36,866 bases of DNA, from positions 1 to 36,866 of the forward strand of contig CAJULA010000030.1 of the NCBI GenBank assembly GCA_910587155.1, read 5' to 3'. Below are positions 7,757 through 15,892 of the stretch, piece after piece. Below the pieces are notes generated by a model. It worked only from the letters and a program-made list of their open reading frames with translations. It was not told the origin of the DNA and did not search any database. The stretch is from an uncultured Lachnospiraceae bacterium (GTDB lineage: Bacteria > Bacillota > Clostridia > Lachnospirales > Lachnospiraceae). Both the position numbers and the translations under genes were made by a program. How positions within the stretch are numbered: position 1 is the first letter of the stretch; each line of letters begins with the position of its first letter.

Positions 7757-9244
7757 CTACATCTGCCGGAATTCCCGCGGGGATACTCCCACCTTTTCCT
7801 TGAATACCCGGTTGAAATATTTGGAATCCGCATACCCCACTTCACGGGCGATCTCATACACCTTGCGGTCTGTCCCCTTCAGGAGCCGTTTGGCGTGACT
7901 GATCCGGAAATCCCGCAGAAATACGGTAAAGTTCATCCCCACTTCACGGTTAAACAGGGTACTTAAATATTCCGGTGTAATATCCAGGCGCTCCGCAATC
8001 TCCTCCAGAGAAATATTTTCCGCATAATGGATTCGGATATAAGAGATGGCTTTTTTAATGGCATAGTTGGAAATATCTTCCCGATGTCCGGCCGCGCTGA
8101 CCAGCTCCTGCAGGATTTCATCCAGAATACGGTTCATTTCCTCACGGGTGTAAGCCTGCTGCATCCGATTCGCATAGCGCAGCGGCTCCGGCCTCGTGTG
8201 CGCCAGTTTTTCCGTGTCCTCCAGCCATCCGAGCAGCCGATGTGTCAGCTTCCGGTATCCCTCTTTGATCTGCTGGGGCGGAAAGTCTCTTCCCTCCATA
8301 TAAGAACGGAATTCCATAAAACAGCGCCGGATCTGCTTTGCGTCTTCCCGATAGACAGCGCTGCGCAGCTTTCCTTCCAGCTCTTCCGGCCAGATAAACT
8401 CTTCTCCCGTAAAAGACTCCATATCTGCCCGCACCACGATCTGCCCCGGCTTTTTTCCATACAGATAGAGCCTGCGCAGCATGGTCATTGTCTCATGGGC
8501 CAGCTCCGGACTTTCCATCGCCTCCATGGCCCACACCCATTTACTGCCGCTGCGTCCAAGCTGCCACTCCAGTTCCTGGCGCAGAGGCCGGACCGCCTCC
8601 CCGGGCAGGATGCAGACCAACTCCCTTGTCTCCTCAAACAGACAGCAGTGCAGATCCGGATAACTCTGCGCCGCCCTGCTCTCCTGCACCCGTTCCAGCC
8701 ACTGCCTGCGCTCGCCCGGCAGGGTGTCCCAGCCATAGCCGGAAAGCAGCCAGTAGCGCCTCCTGCTCTCCATATGCAGCTCCGCCATATCCGACTCTCT
8801 GTCACCCTGATCCATGTTGCCGCAAATCCAGTTCCACAGGATCCGCTGGGTATTGCCGCTCCTGCGCCGCAGTTCCCGCTCCCTTTTCTCCCTGATCTTT
8901 TCCAGCAGTCCGATGATGTCCTCCGGCGCCAGCGGCTTGAGCAGATAATCATCCACGCCATAGCTGATGGCCTTTCTGGCATAGGCAAATTCAGAATAGC
9001 CGCTGAGTATCACACAATGCACGTCAAGATTTTGCTCCTTCATCGCCTGCAGCATTTCCAGCCCGTCCATTTCAGGCATCTTCACATCCGTGATAACCAG
9101 ATCCGGATTGGTGCGCAGGATCAGTTCCAGTCCTTCCCGACCGTTTCTGGCTTCTCCCACGATCTCATCCCCTGTGGTTTTGGCGATCAGTCCGGCCAGC
9201 CCTCTTCTTATTTTGATCTCATCCTCTACGATCAGTATCCGCAC
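7757..9244 (-). CDS. response regulator with AraC-type DNA-binding domain (YesN-like)
   Basis: A 495-residue regulator. The receiver domain (residues 1-120) has the acidic pocket (E8, D9), phospho-acceptor D53 in VITDVKMPEMDG and K103 in YLLKPL. A long central linker follows, and the C-terminal 100 residues are two helix-turn-helix units of the AraC family (ISLEEIAERLDITPEYLSTLFNREVG, then KVYEIAREVGYADSKYFNRVFKEKVGVSPREFR). The start is GTG after GGAGGGT. It overlaps the kinase gene by 26 bases, so the two are translationally coupled. It very probably activates the transporter and GH127 operon when the kinase senses the glycan or its binding protein. The target site is not identified. Confidence 0.92.
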   Translation of the reverse strand: MRILIVEDEIKIRRGLAGLIAKTTGDEIVGEARNGREGLELILRTNPDLVITDVKMPEMDGLEMLQAMKEQNLDVHCVILSGYSEFAYARKAISYGVDDYLLKPLAPEDIIGLLEKIREKRERELRRRSGNTQRILWNWICGNMDQGDRESDMAELHMESRRRYWLLSGYGWDTLPGERRQWLERVQESRAAQSYPDLHCCLFEETRELVCILPGEAVRPLRQELEWQLGRSGSKWVWAMEAMESPELAHETMTMLRRLYLYGKKPGQIVVRADMESFTGEEFIWPEELEGKLRSAVYREDAKQIRRCFMEFRSYMEGRDFPPQQIKEGYRKLTHRLLGWLEDTEKLAHTRPEPLRYANRMQQAYTREEMNRILDEILQELVSAAGHREDISNYAIKKAISYIRIHYAENISLEEIAERLDITPEYLSTLFNREVGMNFTVFLRDFRISHAKRLLKGTDRKVYEIAREVGYADSKYFNRVFKEKVGVSPREFRQM

Positions 9245-11063
9245 CGCTTACCCTCCGATCGGCAGGAATACGAAGCATGACTACCGTTCCCATCCCTTCC
9301 ATGCCTGTCACCTTCCACGCCGCCCTTTCCCCGTAATACATATGCATCCGCGAAAAAGCATTATGTAAACCAATACTGTTGCCGCTCTCTCCTACCGCCC
9401 ATGCTCTGTCATTAAACTTGTGCGCCAGGTCTCTGGGCATACCCGCGCCGTTATCTTCTATCGTGATATGCAGAAAAGCCGCTCCCGCCTGCGTTGATTC
9501 CGATGTGGCAAAAGAAACCCGCAGCATACCGCCGCCTTCCAGCTCTTTTAATCCATGTATAATGGCATTTTCCACAAAAGGCTGCAAAAGCAGTTTATGG
9601 ATGACACATTGTCTGGCTTCTTCCTGGACGGTTATCGAATAGCGGAACACATCGTCAAAGCGCATCTTTTGCAGGCCGATATACTTTTCCAGCCAGTCCG
9701 CCGCTTCCCATACCTCCACGACAGCATTGCTCCTGCCGATACTGTAACGCAAAATGATTCCCAGATCACGCAACATCTTGCTGATCTCATATTCTCCCTT
9801 TTCAATGGCCATCCAATTAATGGAATCAAGGGTATTATAGAGAAAATGCGGATTGATCTGTGCCTCCAGCGCCTGTATCTCCGCATTCTTCTGCTGCGCA
9901 GTGGCATGCCTTACTTCCTCGATCAGTGCATTGACCCTGTCAGTCATCTGATTGAAATTATCGGCGATCAGACCGAATTCATCGTGAGAATGAATGGGCA
10001 GCACCACCTGCAGATTGCCGCCCTGTATTTCCCGCATCCCTTCCACAACCTCATTCACGGCATTGCTGATCCCTCTGGCAAAATAGAGGATGGAAATAAG
10101 CGCCACCACCAGTGTCAGTCCTCCCACCAGCAAAAAGATCATGCCTACCCGGTGTACATCCGCAAGCATAGCCTCCCTGTCATACACATTATAAAATGTC
10201 CAGCCTGTACGGCTGTCCGCATAGGCGTTGATCTCAGGCCGCCGCTGCCCCAGTATGCCGGTCTGCGCCACAAAATCCGAAACACTCTGTCCCGGTTTGA
10301 TCCGCCTGCCCGCGTACTGCTCGTCCGGATAACTGATGACGGTGCCGTCAGCCGCCACGATAAAATTAAAGCCGGACTCCTCCATCTCTCCCACCGGATT
10401 GCAGATCTCATCCATACTGCTCTCCGCGATGCTGATAATCACCGTAGCGATGCTGCCCCTGTCCAGGTTGCCAAGGTCAAAAAGGCGTTTGGAAATATGC
10501 AGATAGTGCGTATACCCCTCGCCCTCCCGGAAAATCACCGTCGGCGTGAGAATCATCCCCGGCTCTCCCTCTGCGTCCCGATAAGGAGGGATCATCCGCA
10601 GATTGCCATAATTGCGCCACAGATTGTCTATGGCGGAATCCGTTCCGGCATCATACACCACACTTGCGCCGTTGGCACAGATCACGCTGATACACCGGAT
10701 ATCACCCTCCACATCATTGTACTGCTTCAGCCGCCTGCTGATCCGGTAATAGGCAACCGCCCCTTCTTCCCCGCCACAGGCCAGATCGTTCACCGCATCT
10801 GTCATCTGTTCATCCTGACTGATCTGATAGAGCAGATTGGTATAAATCTCCAGATTCATATTCGTCCGTTCCGCTATCTGCGTCAGATTTTCCGTCATCA
10901 TCTGATTGACCTTTTCCGTAAGGGCGTTTTCATTTACCTTTGTGGAAATTCCCCAAAACATCAGGATCGGCAGCAGGGAACTGAAACCGAATATGATAAA
11001 CAGCTTTGTTTTCAGCCTGCTGTCTTTGTAAAAGCCGATCCCTCTGCGCAGCAGCCCACTCAC
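9219..11063 (-). CDS. sensor histidine kinase, YesM type
   Basis: A 614-residue membrane kinase. Order: first membrane helix (about 20-40), a large extracytoplasmic sensor domain (about 41-305, dCache-like in size), second membrane helix (about 307-328), HAMP linker, His_kinase domain with H406 in AQINPHFLYNTLDSINW, and a HATPase domain with the N box FVENAIIHGLKE and G boxes DNGAGMP and GNSIGLHNAF. This is the classic YesM/LytS architecture that pairs with AraC-type regulators controlling sugar uptake. The start is GTG with GGAGAAG upstream; a six-codon reading frame (MEKSGL) overlaps it out of frame. The gene lies 36 bases after the mutarotase gene and overlaps the regulator gene. Confidence 0.92.
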   Translation of the reverse strand: MSGLLRRGIGFYKDSRLKTKLFIIFGFSSLLPILMFWGISTKVNENALTEKVNQMMTENLTQIAERTNMNLEIYTNLLYQISQDEQMTDAVNDLACGGEEGAVAYYRISRRLKQYNDVEGDIRCISVICANGASVVYDAGTDSAIDNLWRNYGNLRMIPPYRDAEGEPGMILTPTVIFREGEGYTHYLHISKRLFDLGNLDRGSIATVIISIAESSMDEICNPVGEMEESGFNFIVAADGTVISYPDEQYAGRRIKPGQSVSDFVAQTGILGQRRPEINAYADSRTGWTFYNVYDREAMLADVHRVGMIFLLVGGLTLVVALISILYFARGISNAVNEVVEGMREIQGGNLQVVLPIHSHDEFGLIADNFNQMTDRVNALIEEVRHATAQQKNAEIQALEAQINPHFLYNTLDSINWMAIEKGEYEISKMLRDLGIILRYSIGRSNAVVEVWEAADWLEKYIGLQKMRFDDVFRYSITVQEEARQCVIHKLLLQPFVENAIIHGLKELEGGGMLRVSFATSESTQAGAAFLHITIEDNGAGMPRDLAHKFNDRAWAVGESGNSIGLHNAFSRMHMYYGERAAWKVTGMEGMGTVVMLRIPADRRVSGADTDRRG

Positions 11064-11099
11064 AGCCCACTCTTCTCCATCGTTTGCCTCCCTGCCGGT

Positions 11100-12068
11100 T
11101 TAATCCTTCGTCACCATCGCCACATGCACTTCATAAGACACACTTTCCCCCGGCTCCAGCACGGTCAGATCTCCCGCTTCCCGCACCCTGTCACGTCCGT
11201 CCGGTGTGCAGTTACCCGGTTCCAGCCCAAGTACATAATCCCGCTGCCCCATCATCTTCCACTCAGTGAAAAACGCAAGACGATCCGCATCAAATGTGAT
11301 CTCCAGACCCTGCCCGATCTCCGGGTTGAATATGGATGCCTGCCCTTTCTTATCAAAGCTGTGATAATAACACTGCTCCTCAAACTGCGCCTGCGGCGCC
11401 AGCATCTCACTCCAGGAGTCCAGCCCCTGCGCCGCCCGGTCATTCCGCGGCTTTACACTGACAGACGGAATTTTCACCACCGCTTTCTCGCTGAGCAGAG
11501 GATACCCCATGTTCATATGGTACAAGATCATCACCGGGCTCTTTGTATCTCCCCGATTGACAATGGTATCTTTGATGGCAATCGTGTTTTCCTCCAGCGA
11601 ACAGACGATCGTGCGGTTTAACACAAGCTTATGAGAGAAAATCCGCTCGTCACTTACCCTGGCATGGATACGGATCTCGCTGTCATCCGCTTCCCAGTAA
11701 ATATGCTCCGCCGGAATATGGGAAACCGTGCCATGGAGCGGCAGCACCTCCCCCGCGTCCTCGCAGGGTGTCCCTACCGCCGTCAGACCACAGGTGGTCA
11801 GGAAGCCACTGTAAAAAGATTTTAAAAAGCCGTCTCCCTTATCATCATAATAAGCCGGCGCCACATAGCCACAGGGCGAAAAATACCCCATGTTCACACC
11901 CCGGAAACTCAGTCTGGAAATATCCGCACAGCGATCCGCCGTCACCGTAAATTCCAGCCCCTTTCCATTCCTTACCTGTAAAAGACGCATCCCGTCGCCC
12001 TTGCCTCCCACAAGCCGGTGCTCTTCCACCCCATAAAGCTGACTCTCATGCCCGATATATGGATTCAT
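11100..12068 (-). CDS. aldose-1-epimerase-like protein (DUF4432 type)
   Basis: A 322-residue cytoplasmic protein with the galactose-mutarotase-like beta-supersandwich. Recognisable parts are FTVTADRCADISRLSFRGVNMGYFSP near the N-terminus, LPLHGTVSHIPAE with the conserved His, and MILYHMNMGYPLLSE followed later by VLGLEPGNCTPDGR, which is typical of DUF4432 proteins. Such proteins interconvert anomers or bind sugars, and often sit in plant-glycan loci. It is the first gene of the minus-strand set that continues with kinase and regulator, so it may handle the released L-arabinose. The ATG follows GGAAGGAGAAGGT. Catalytic activity is inferred, not shown. Confidence 0.8.
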   Translation of the reverse strand: MNPYIGHESQLYGVEEHRLVGGKGDGMRLLQVRNGKGLEFTVTADRCADISRLSFRGVNMGYFSPCGYVAPAYYDDKGDGFLKSFYSGFLTTCGLTAVGTPCEDAGEVLPLHGTVSHIPAEHIYWEADDSEIRIHARVSDERIFSHKLVLNRTIVCSLEENTIAIKDTIVNRGDTKSPVMILYHMNMGYPLLSEKAVVKIPSVSVKPRNDRAAQGLDSWSEMLAPQAQFEEQCYYHSFDKKGQASIFNPEIGQGLEITFDADRLAFFTEWKMMGQRDYVLGLEPGNCTPDGRDRVREAGDLTVLEPGESVSYEVHVAMVTKD

Positions 12069-12082
12069 ACCTTCTCCTTCCC

Positions 12083-12105
12083 TGCGGATACTGCCTGCAT
12101 CCGCA
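12083..12105 (-). repeat. 7-bp inverted repeat in the arabinose-operon leader
   Basis: Arms TGCGGAT (12083-12089) and ATCCGCA (12099-12105) with a 9-base spacer lie between the candidate promoter and the ribosome site of the mutarotase gene. It could be an operator or a leader hairpin; nothing else supports either reading. Confidence 0.35.
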
Positions 12106-12119
12106 TCCCCTTTTCTTTT

Positions 12120-12149
12120 ATTCTCTCACAACACCGCTCTGCCGGTCAA
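12120..12149 (-). promoter_or_regulatory. candidate promoter of the mutarotase-kinase-regulator operon
   Basis: On the minus strand a good -35 TTGACC (12144-12149) is followed after 18 bases by GAGAAT (12120-12125), four of six matches to the -10 consensus. It lies 52 bases upstream of the start at 12068 and right after the cobO stop. No terminator separates the two operons, so read-through from the metal/corrinoid operon is possible. Confidence 0.4.
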
Positions 12150-12167
12150 GGTAAAGTACAGATCACG

Positions 12168-12686
12168 TTACCGCTCCACACCGACTCTTGCACAAATCCC
12201 CTGTGCAAACGGATGTCTGATATTTTCAATTTCCGAAATATAATCACTGATCTCCACAAGCCGCGGCGGCGGACGTCTGCCTGTCAGCACAATTTCTCTC
12301 TCTGTTCCCTTTCCCAGATCAAGCACCTGCTCCAGCAGCCGCATATCAACCATTTCCAGCCGACAGGCATGGGTGATCTCATCCAGCACTGCAAAATCCG
12401 CTTCTTTCTCTGACAGTGCCCTGCCGATCTCTTCCAGCATCCGGTCATGACGCCGCCTCAGTTCTTTTTTCTGTCCTTTTGTCATATCGCGGTAAAAAGG
12501 AAACACGCAGTCGCTGCGCAGCACCCGGATCTGATCCAGATTTCGCAATAGGAAAAGTTCACCGCTCTCCTGCCCTTTCATAAACTGGGCAAACAAAACA
12601 AAGCGGCCTCTGCCTGCCGCTCTTACCGCCGCTCCCACAGCCGCCGTCGTTTTTCCTTTGCCATCTCCGCAATAGAGTTGAATCAT
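12168..12686 (-). CDS. cobO: cob(I)yrinic acid a,c-diamide adenosyltransferase
   Basis: A 172-residue CobA/CobO/BtuR-family enzyme that attaches the 5'-deoxyadenosyl group of ATP to reduced corrinoid to make adenosylcobalamin or its precursors. The signature P-loop GDGKGKTTAAVG is at residues 7-18, followed by FAQFMKGQESGE. The motif VLDEITHA lies in the middle, and VLTGRRPPPRLVEISDYISEI is the usual C-terminal signature. Length is normal. It is the last gene of the metal operon, overlapping the preceding gene by 4 bases (ATGA). No other cobalamin biosynthesis gene is nearby, which suggests cofactor salvage or repair, not synthesis. Confidence 0.92.
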   Translation of the reverse strand: MIQLYCGDGKGKTTAAVGAAVRAAGRGRFVLFAQFMKGQESGELFLLRNLDQIRVLRSDCVFPFYRDMTKGQKKELRRRHDRMLEEIGRALSEKEADFAVLDEITHACRLEMVDMRLLEQVLDLGKGTEREIVLTGRRPPPRLVEISDYISEIENIRHPFAQGICARVGVER

Positions 12687-13273
12687 GCTTTGTTCTCCGT
12701 TTCCGGCAAACGCCTGTTCTTACACGTGCTCCGGCTGCACATAGCGCAGCAAAAGCAGATACCATGATCCTGCCTTTTCTCCCCCAGTTCTGCCATAAAT
12801 ACCACACTTTTTTTCGGTGTCAGCATGCAGGCCGGATTGCAGGATATGGGTAATTTTTCCAATTGTCCTGTCAGATTTTGCAAGATTTCCTGCATTTTTG
12901 TCATCGGCAGCTCCGAACCGGGGAATGCAAAGTACTGCAAATAAAGCCCGGTTTCCTCGAAAAGCCGTATATGAAGCTGCTCATATGCTTTTTCCAGCAG
13001 GGAAGCGCCGATACAATCCAGAATATACACATCCAACAGCTCATCTGCCAGGCTGCAGCTTTCCTGCATCCGGTCAATCCCCTCTCCCAAAGTCACAGCA
13101 CAGAATACTTCCCGCTCCTTTATGGTATAACAGGCCTGCGGGCACAGCAGGGGCAGGATGGCCTCATGTAAGATACGTATCCGGGCCAGTCCTGCCTGAT
13201 CAAAATGATATCTCCCTGCCAGCTCACAGAACTCTTTTTCTGTCAGAGACAGAGAAAGGAGTTCTTTTCTCAT
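12683..13273 (-). CDS. MetH activation-domain-like protein with C-terminal Cys cluster
   Basis: A 196-residue protein resembling the stand-alone vitamin B12-dependent methionine synthase activation domain proteins of Clostridia. Visible parts are the core CAVTLGEGIDRMQESCSLADELLDVYILDCIGASLLEKA, then LPISCNPACMLTPKKSVVFMAEL, and a C-terminal cluster C173, C175, C176, C179 and C184 (CMCSRSTCKNR-like end) of the kind that could bind an Fe-S cluster. Known relatives are linked to reductive reactivation of cobalamin-dependent enzymes. The ATG overlaps the ATPase stop (ATGA), so I reject longer starts inside the ATPase. It also overlaps cobO by 4 bases. The pairing supports a role in corrinoid handling; its presence with a metal pump is unusual. 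Confidence 0.7.
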   Translation of the reverse strand: MRKELLSLSLTEKEFCELAGRYHFDQAGLARIRILHEAILPLLCPQACYTIKEREVFCAVTLGEGIDRMQESCSLADELLDVYILDCIGASLLEKAYEQLHIRLFEETGLYLQYFAFPGSELPMTKMQEILQNLTGQLEKLPISCNPACMLTPKKSVVFMAELGEKRQDHGICFCCAMCSRSTCKNRRLPETENKA

Positions 13274-15150
13274 CCTTCCTGCCCTTTCACATTCAGTGCA
13301 CGCATGGCATTTAAAATAGCGATCACTGCCACTCCCACATCGCCAAACACCGCCGCCCACATAGACGCCATGCCGCAGGCCGCCAGGATCAGAATCAGTA
13401 TTTTGACGCCGATGGCAAATATGGTATTCTGTTTTACAATCGACAGTGTACGACGGGATATCGCAATCGCTTTTGCAATCTTTGACGGCTCATCGGTCAT
13501 GATAACCACATCAGCCGCCTCTATGGCCGCATCGCTTCCCAGACCGCCCATGGCAATCCCGATATCAGACCGGGCCAGCACCGGTGCATCATTCATACCG
13601 TCCCCCACAAATATCAGCCTGCCGGCGGCCGATTTTTTCTGCATCAGCGCTTCCATATGGTCTACCTTATCCCCCGGCAGAAGCTGCGCATACACATGAC
13701 TGATTCCCAGTTCCCGTGCCACCGCCTGCGCAGTCTCTTCCCGATCTCCGGTCAGCATCACCACATCGCGGACACCTGCGGCATACAGCTTTCTTACTGC
13801 CTCTGCGGCATCCGCCCTGATCTCATCCGCAATGACAAGATATCCCAGATAGCTGCCGTCACAGGCCGCGTATACGACAGTCCCGACTTCCTGCGCCGGC
13901 TCACAGCAAATACCGTTTTGCTGCATATGCCGGAAATTTCCCGCGATCACCTGCTGCCCGTCGATTACGGCGCTGACACCAAATCCGGCCATATCCTCCA
14001 TCTGTGTGATCCTGCTTTTGTCTATCTTTTTTCCGCTCCGCTCCTCATAGGCCTGCCGCAAAGACAGGGAAATCGGATGATTGGAGCCGCTTTCCGCGTA
14101 AGCCGTCAGTTCCAGAAGCCGCTCCTTCGAAGTAACCGCCGCGATCCGGCCCACGGCAAAATTTCCCTTTGTCAGCGTCCCGGTCTTATCCATTACTACA
14201 ATCTCCGCTTTGGATAATGATTCCAGATAATTACTCCCTTTGATCAGAATACCACTCTTGCTGGCACCGCCCAGCCCGCCAAAAAAGCTGAGCGGAATGG
14301 AAATCACAAGCGCACAGGGACAGGACACCACCAGAAAAGACAAGGCTCTGTATATCCATGTACTCCAGTTTCCCCCGACAAGCAGCGGCGGAAGGACAGC
14401 AAGCAATGCTGCCAGCACCACAACGGTCGGCGTATACACACGGGCAAAGCGCGAAATAAAATGCTCGCTCTCCGATTTGCGGCTTCCGGCATTTTCCACC
14501 AGCTCGAGTATTTTGGAAACCGTGGATTCCCCAAATTCCTTTGTCACTCTTATCTCTATCACGCCGGAAACATTCACGCTTCCACTGATCACATCATCGC
14601 CTTCCCCGACTTCCCGCGGCAGGCTTTCCCCTGTCAGCGCCATCATATCCAGTGCTGTTGTGCCCTTTTCGATCACACCGTCCAGCGGTATGCGCTCTCC
14701 CGGCTTTACCACAATCCTTTCGCCAGGTCTCACCTCTTCCGGCGTCACACGCACCGGCCCTGCGTCCCGCAGCACGATCGCGCTGTCAGGACGGATATCC
14801 ATCAGCTCCCGGATCGACTTGCGGGACTGATTGACCGCATACGCCTGAAACCATTCCCCTACCTGGTAAAACAGCATAACCGCGGCGCCCTCCGGATACT
14901 CCCCCACCAGAAACGCCCCGACTGTGGCGATTGTCATCAGAAAATTTTCATCAAACACCTGGCCTCTTATTATATTCATAGCTGCTTTTTTCAGCACGTC
15001 ACCGCCGCTGACAAAGAATGCTGCCAGAAACGCAAGCAGTACCCCATTGGGATATCGCTCCCCCACAGTCCCTTCCAGAACAAGCGCGGCAGCAAACAGC
15101 ACAAGGCCGCACAGAATCCGGCGAAGTCTTTTCTTTAATTTCTTTGTCAT
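13270..15150 (-). CDS. heavy-metal P1B-type ATPase (Zn/Cd/Pb or Co export)
   Basis: A 626-residue pump without an N-terminal metal-binding domain. Signatures in order: actuator motif LTGES (172-176), membrane metal site CPC at 277-279, phosphorylation site D321 in DKTGTLT, HP motif H358-P359, and GDGMNDAP from residue 516. In the last helices K583 and D604 have the same 21-residue spacing as the Lys and Asp that define ZntA-type zinc/cadmium pumps. It should export soft divalent metal. Its missing HMA domain is encoded as the separate small gene just upstream (13 bases), and an ArsR repressor heads the operon. The stop overlaps the MetH-activation-like gene. Substrate assignment is by motif only; cobalt is an attractive alternative given the corrinoid genes. 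Confidence 0.9.
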   Translation of the reverse strand: MTKKLKKRLRRILCGLVLFAAALVLEGTVGERYPNGVLLAFLAAFFVSGGDVLKKAAMNIIRGQVFDENFLMTIATVGAFLVGEYPEGAAVMLFYQVGEWFQAYAVNQSRKSIRELMDIRPDSAIVLRDAGPVRVTPEEVRPGERIVVKPGERIPLDGVIEKGTTALDMMALTGESLPREVGEGDDVISGSVNVSGVIEIRVTKEFGESTVSKILELVENAGSRKSESEHFISRFARVYTPTVVVLAALLAVLPPLLVGGNWSTWIYRALSFLVVSCPCALVISIPLSFFGGLGGASKSGILIKGSNYLESLSKAEIVVMDKTGTLTKGNFAVGRIAAVTSKERLLELTAYAESGSNHPISLSLRQAYEERSGKKIDKSRITQMEDMAGFGVSAVIDGQQVIAGNFRHMQQNGICCEPAQEVGTVVYAACDGSYLGYLVIADEIRADAAEAVRKLYAAGVRDVVMLTGDREETAQAVARELGISHVYAQLLPGDKVDHMEALMQKKSAAGRLIFVGDGMNDAPVLARSDIGIAMGGLGSDAAIEAADVVIMTDEPSKIAKAIAISRRTLSIVKQNTIFAIGVKILILILAACGMASMWAAVFGDVGVAVIAILNAMRALNVKGQEG

Positions 15151-15162
15151 GATGCCTTACCT

Positions 15163-15384
15163 CTATTTTTCGATCACTGTCACATCCGGCTCATATTTTT
15201 TAACGATCTTCTTCACCGCCTTTGTCAGTGCCCCTGCCTTTCCGTCCTCAATATCCACCACCAGCTTCTGCGTCAGCAATGTCACCACACTGCGCGTCAC
15301 ACCTTCCAGCTTTGCCACATCCGCTTCAATCTTGCCCGCACAATGTGCACAATCCAAATCTTCCAGTATATATGTCTTTGTCAT
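15163..15384 (-). CDS. small HMA-domain metallochaperone (CopZ-like)
   Basis: A 73-residue ferredoxin-like heavy-metal-associated domain with the metal site LDCAHC (Cys12 and Cys15) close to the N-terminus, and the usual alternation of helix and strand to VDIEDGK. The ATG is chosen because AGGAGA precedes it. It lies between the ArsR repressor and the ATPase and probably hands metal to the pump or acts as its detached regulatory domain. The GMTCxxC consensus is replaced by LDCAHC, a form seen with Zn/Cd-type pumps. Confidence 0.88.
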   Translation of the reverse strand: MTKTYILEDLDCAHCAGKIEADVAKLEGVTRSVVTLLTQKLVVDIEDGKAGALTKAVKKIVKKYEPDVTVIEK

Positions 15385-15476
15385 TTTTGTTCTCCTGTTC
15401 CAGTTCCGCATCTCCCCGGGGTATTTGGCTCCTGGGCCTTCTCCGGTCCGATGCTGTCTTGCTTCCCTGCATTTAT

Positions 15477-15842
15477 TTATTCTTCTATATGCTCCATCCC
15501 CTGGCTGAGTATGGAGGAAATGTGTCCGCCGGACAGAGAATAGAATACGGTCTTTCCTTCCCGACGGTTTTTCACCAGTGCCATCTGCTTCAAAAGGCGG
15601 AGCTGATGGGATATGGCTGACTGCGTCATATCCAGTACCTGCGCCAGATCGCATACACACATCTCCGAACAGAGCAGCGCATATAAGATACGGACGCGGG
15701 TCACATCCCCGAATACTTTGAAAAACGCCGCCAGGTCATTCAGTTTTCCCTCTTCCGGTATCCTGCCCATAATCCGGTCCTTTAACTCCTGATGCACGTG
15801 GATACACGCACACTGTTCCACCACAGTTTCTTCTTCCTTCAA
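15477..15842 (-). CDS. ArsR/SmtB-family metal-sensing repressor (CadC-like)
   Basis: A 121-residue winged-helix repressor. The N-terminal pair C11/C13 and the alpha-3 pair C62/C64 (EMCVCDLA) form the thiolate site known from CadC for Cd/Pb/Zn. The recognition helix is TQSAISHQLRLLKQMALV, and the wing is REGKTVFYSL. The C-terminal helix keeps H107, H118 and E121 of the SmtB-type alpha-5 zinc site but has Gly in place of the first Asp. The start is TTG after a G-rich site; no in-frame ATG is available. The palindromic operator at 15867-15890 and promoter at 15893-15920 lie directly upstream, so it represses its own operon. It is the first gene of five. Confidence 0.92.
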   Translation of the reverse strand: MKEEETVVEQCACIHVHQELKDRIMGRIPEEGKLNDLAAFFKVFGDVTRVRILYALLCSEMCVCDLAQVLDMTQSAISHQLRLLKQMALVKNRREGKTVFYSLSGGHISSILSQGMEHIEE

Positions 15843-15866
15843 TCAGTCATCCCCCTTTTCATCCAA

Positions 15867-15890
15867 ACATATGAGCAATTGTTCATATGT
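15867..15890 (-). promoter_or_regulatory. ArsR-type operator palindrome
   Basis: A 24-bp inverted repeat with half-sites ACATATGAGCAA and TTGTTCATATGT, one mismatch between arms. It matches the ATATGAA-TTCATAT form known for SmtB/CzrA/CadC operators. It lies just downstream of the -10 box and overlaps the expected transcription start, where bound repressor would block polymerase. Confidence 0.88.
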
Positions 15891-15892
15891 TC

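Noticed and set aside
9555..11621. 688-codon open frame on the plus strand, antisense to the kinase
   Set aside because: It mirrors the codon usage of the kinase and mutarotase genes, has no ribosome site and no recognisable domain. Long antisense frames are expected here.
12690..13360. Cobalamin riboswitch for the corrinoid genes
   Set aside because: There is no leader: both genes overlap upstream genes by 4 bases, and nothing resembling a B12 box was seen at the operon promoter either.
15838..15860. ATG four codons long (ATG ACT GAT TGA) before the ArsR gene
   Set aside because: It gives a three-residue peptide overlapping the TTG start; probably chance within the leader.
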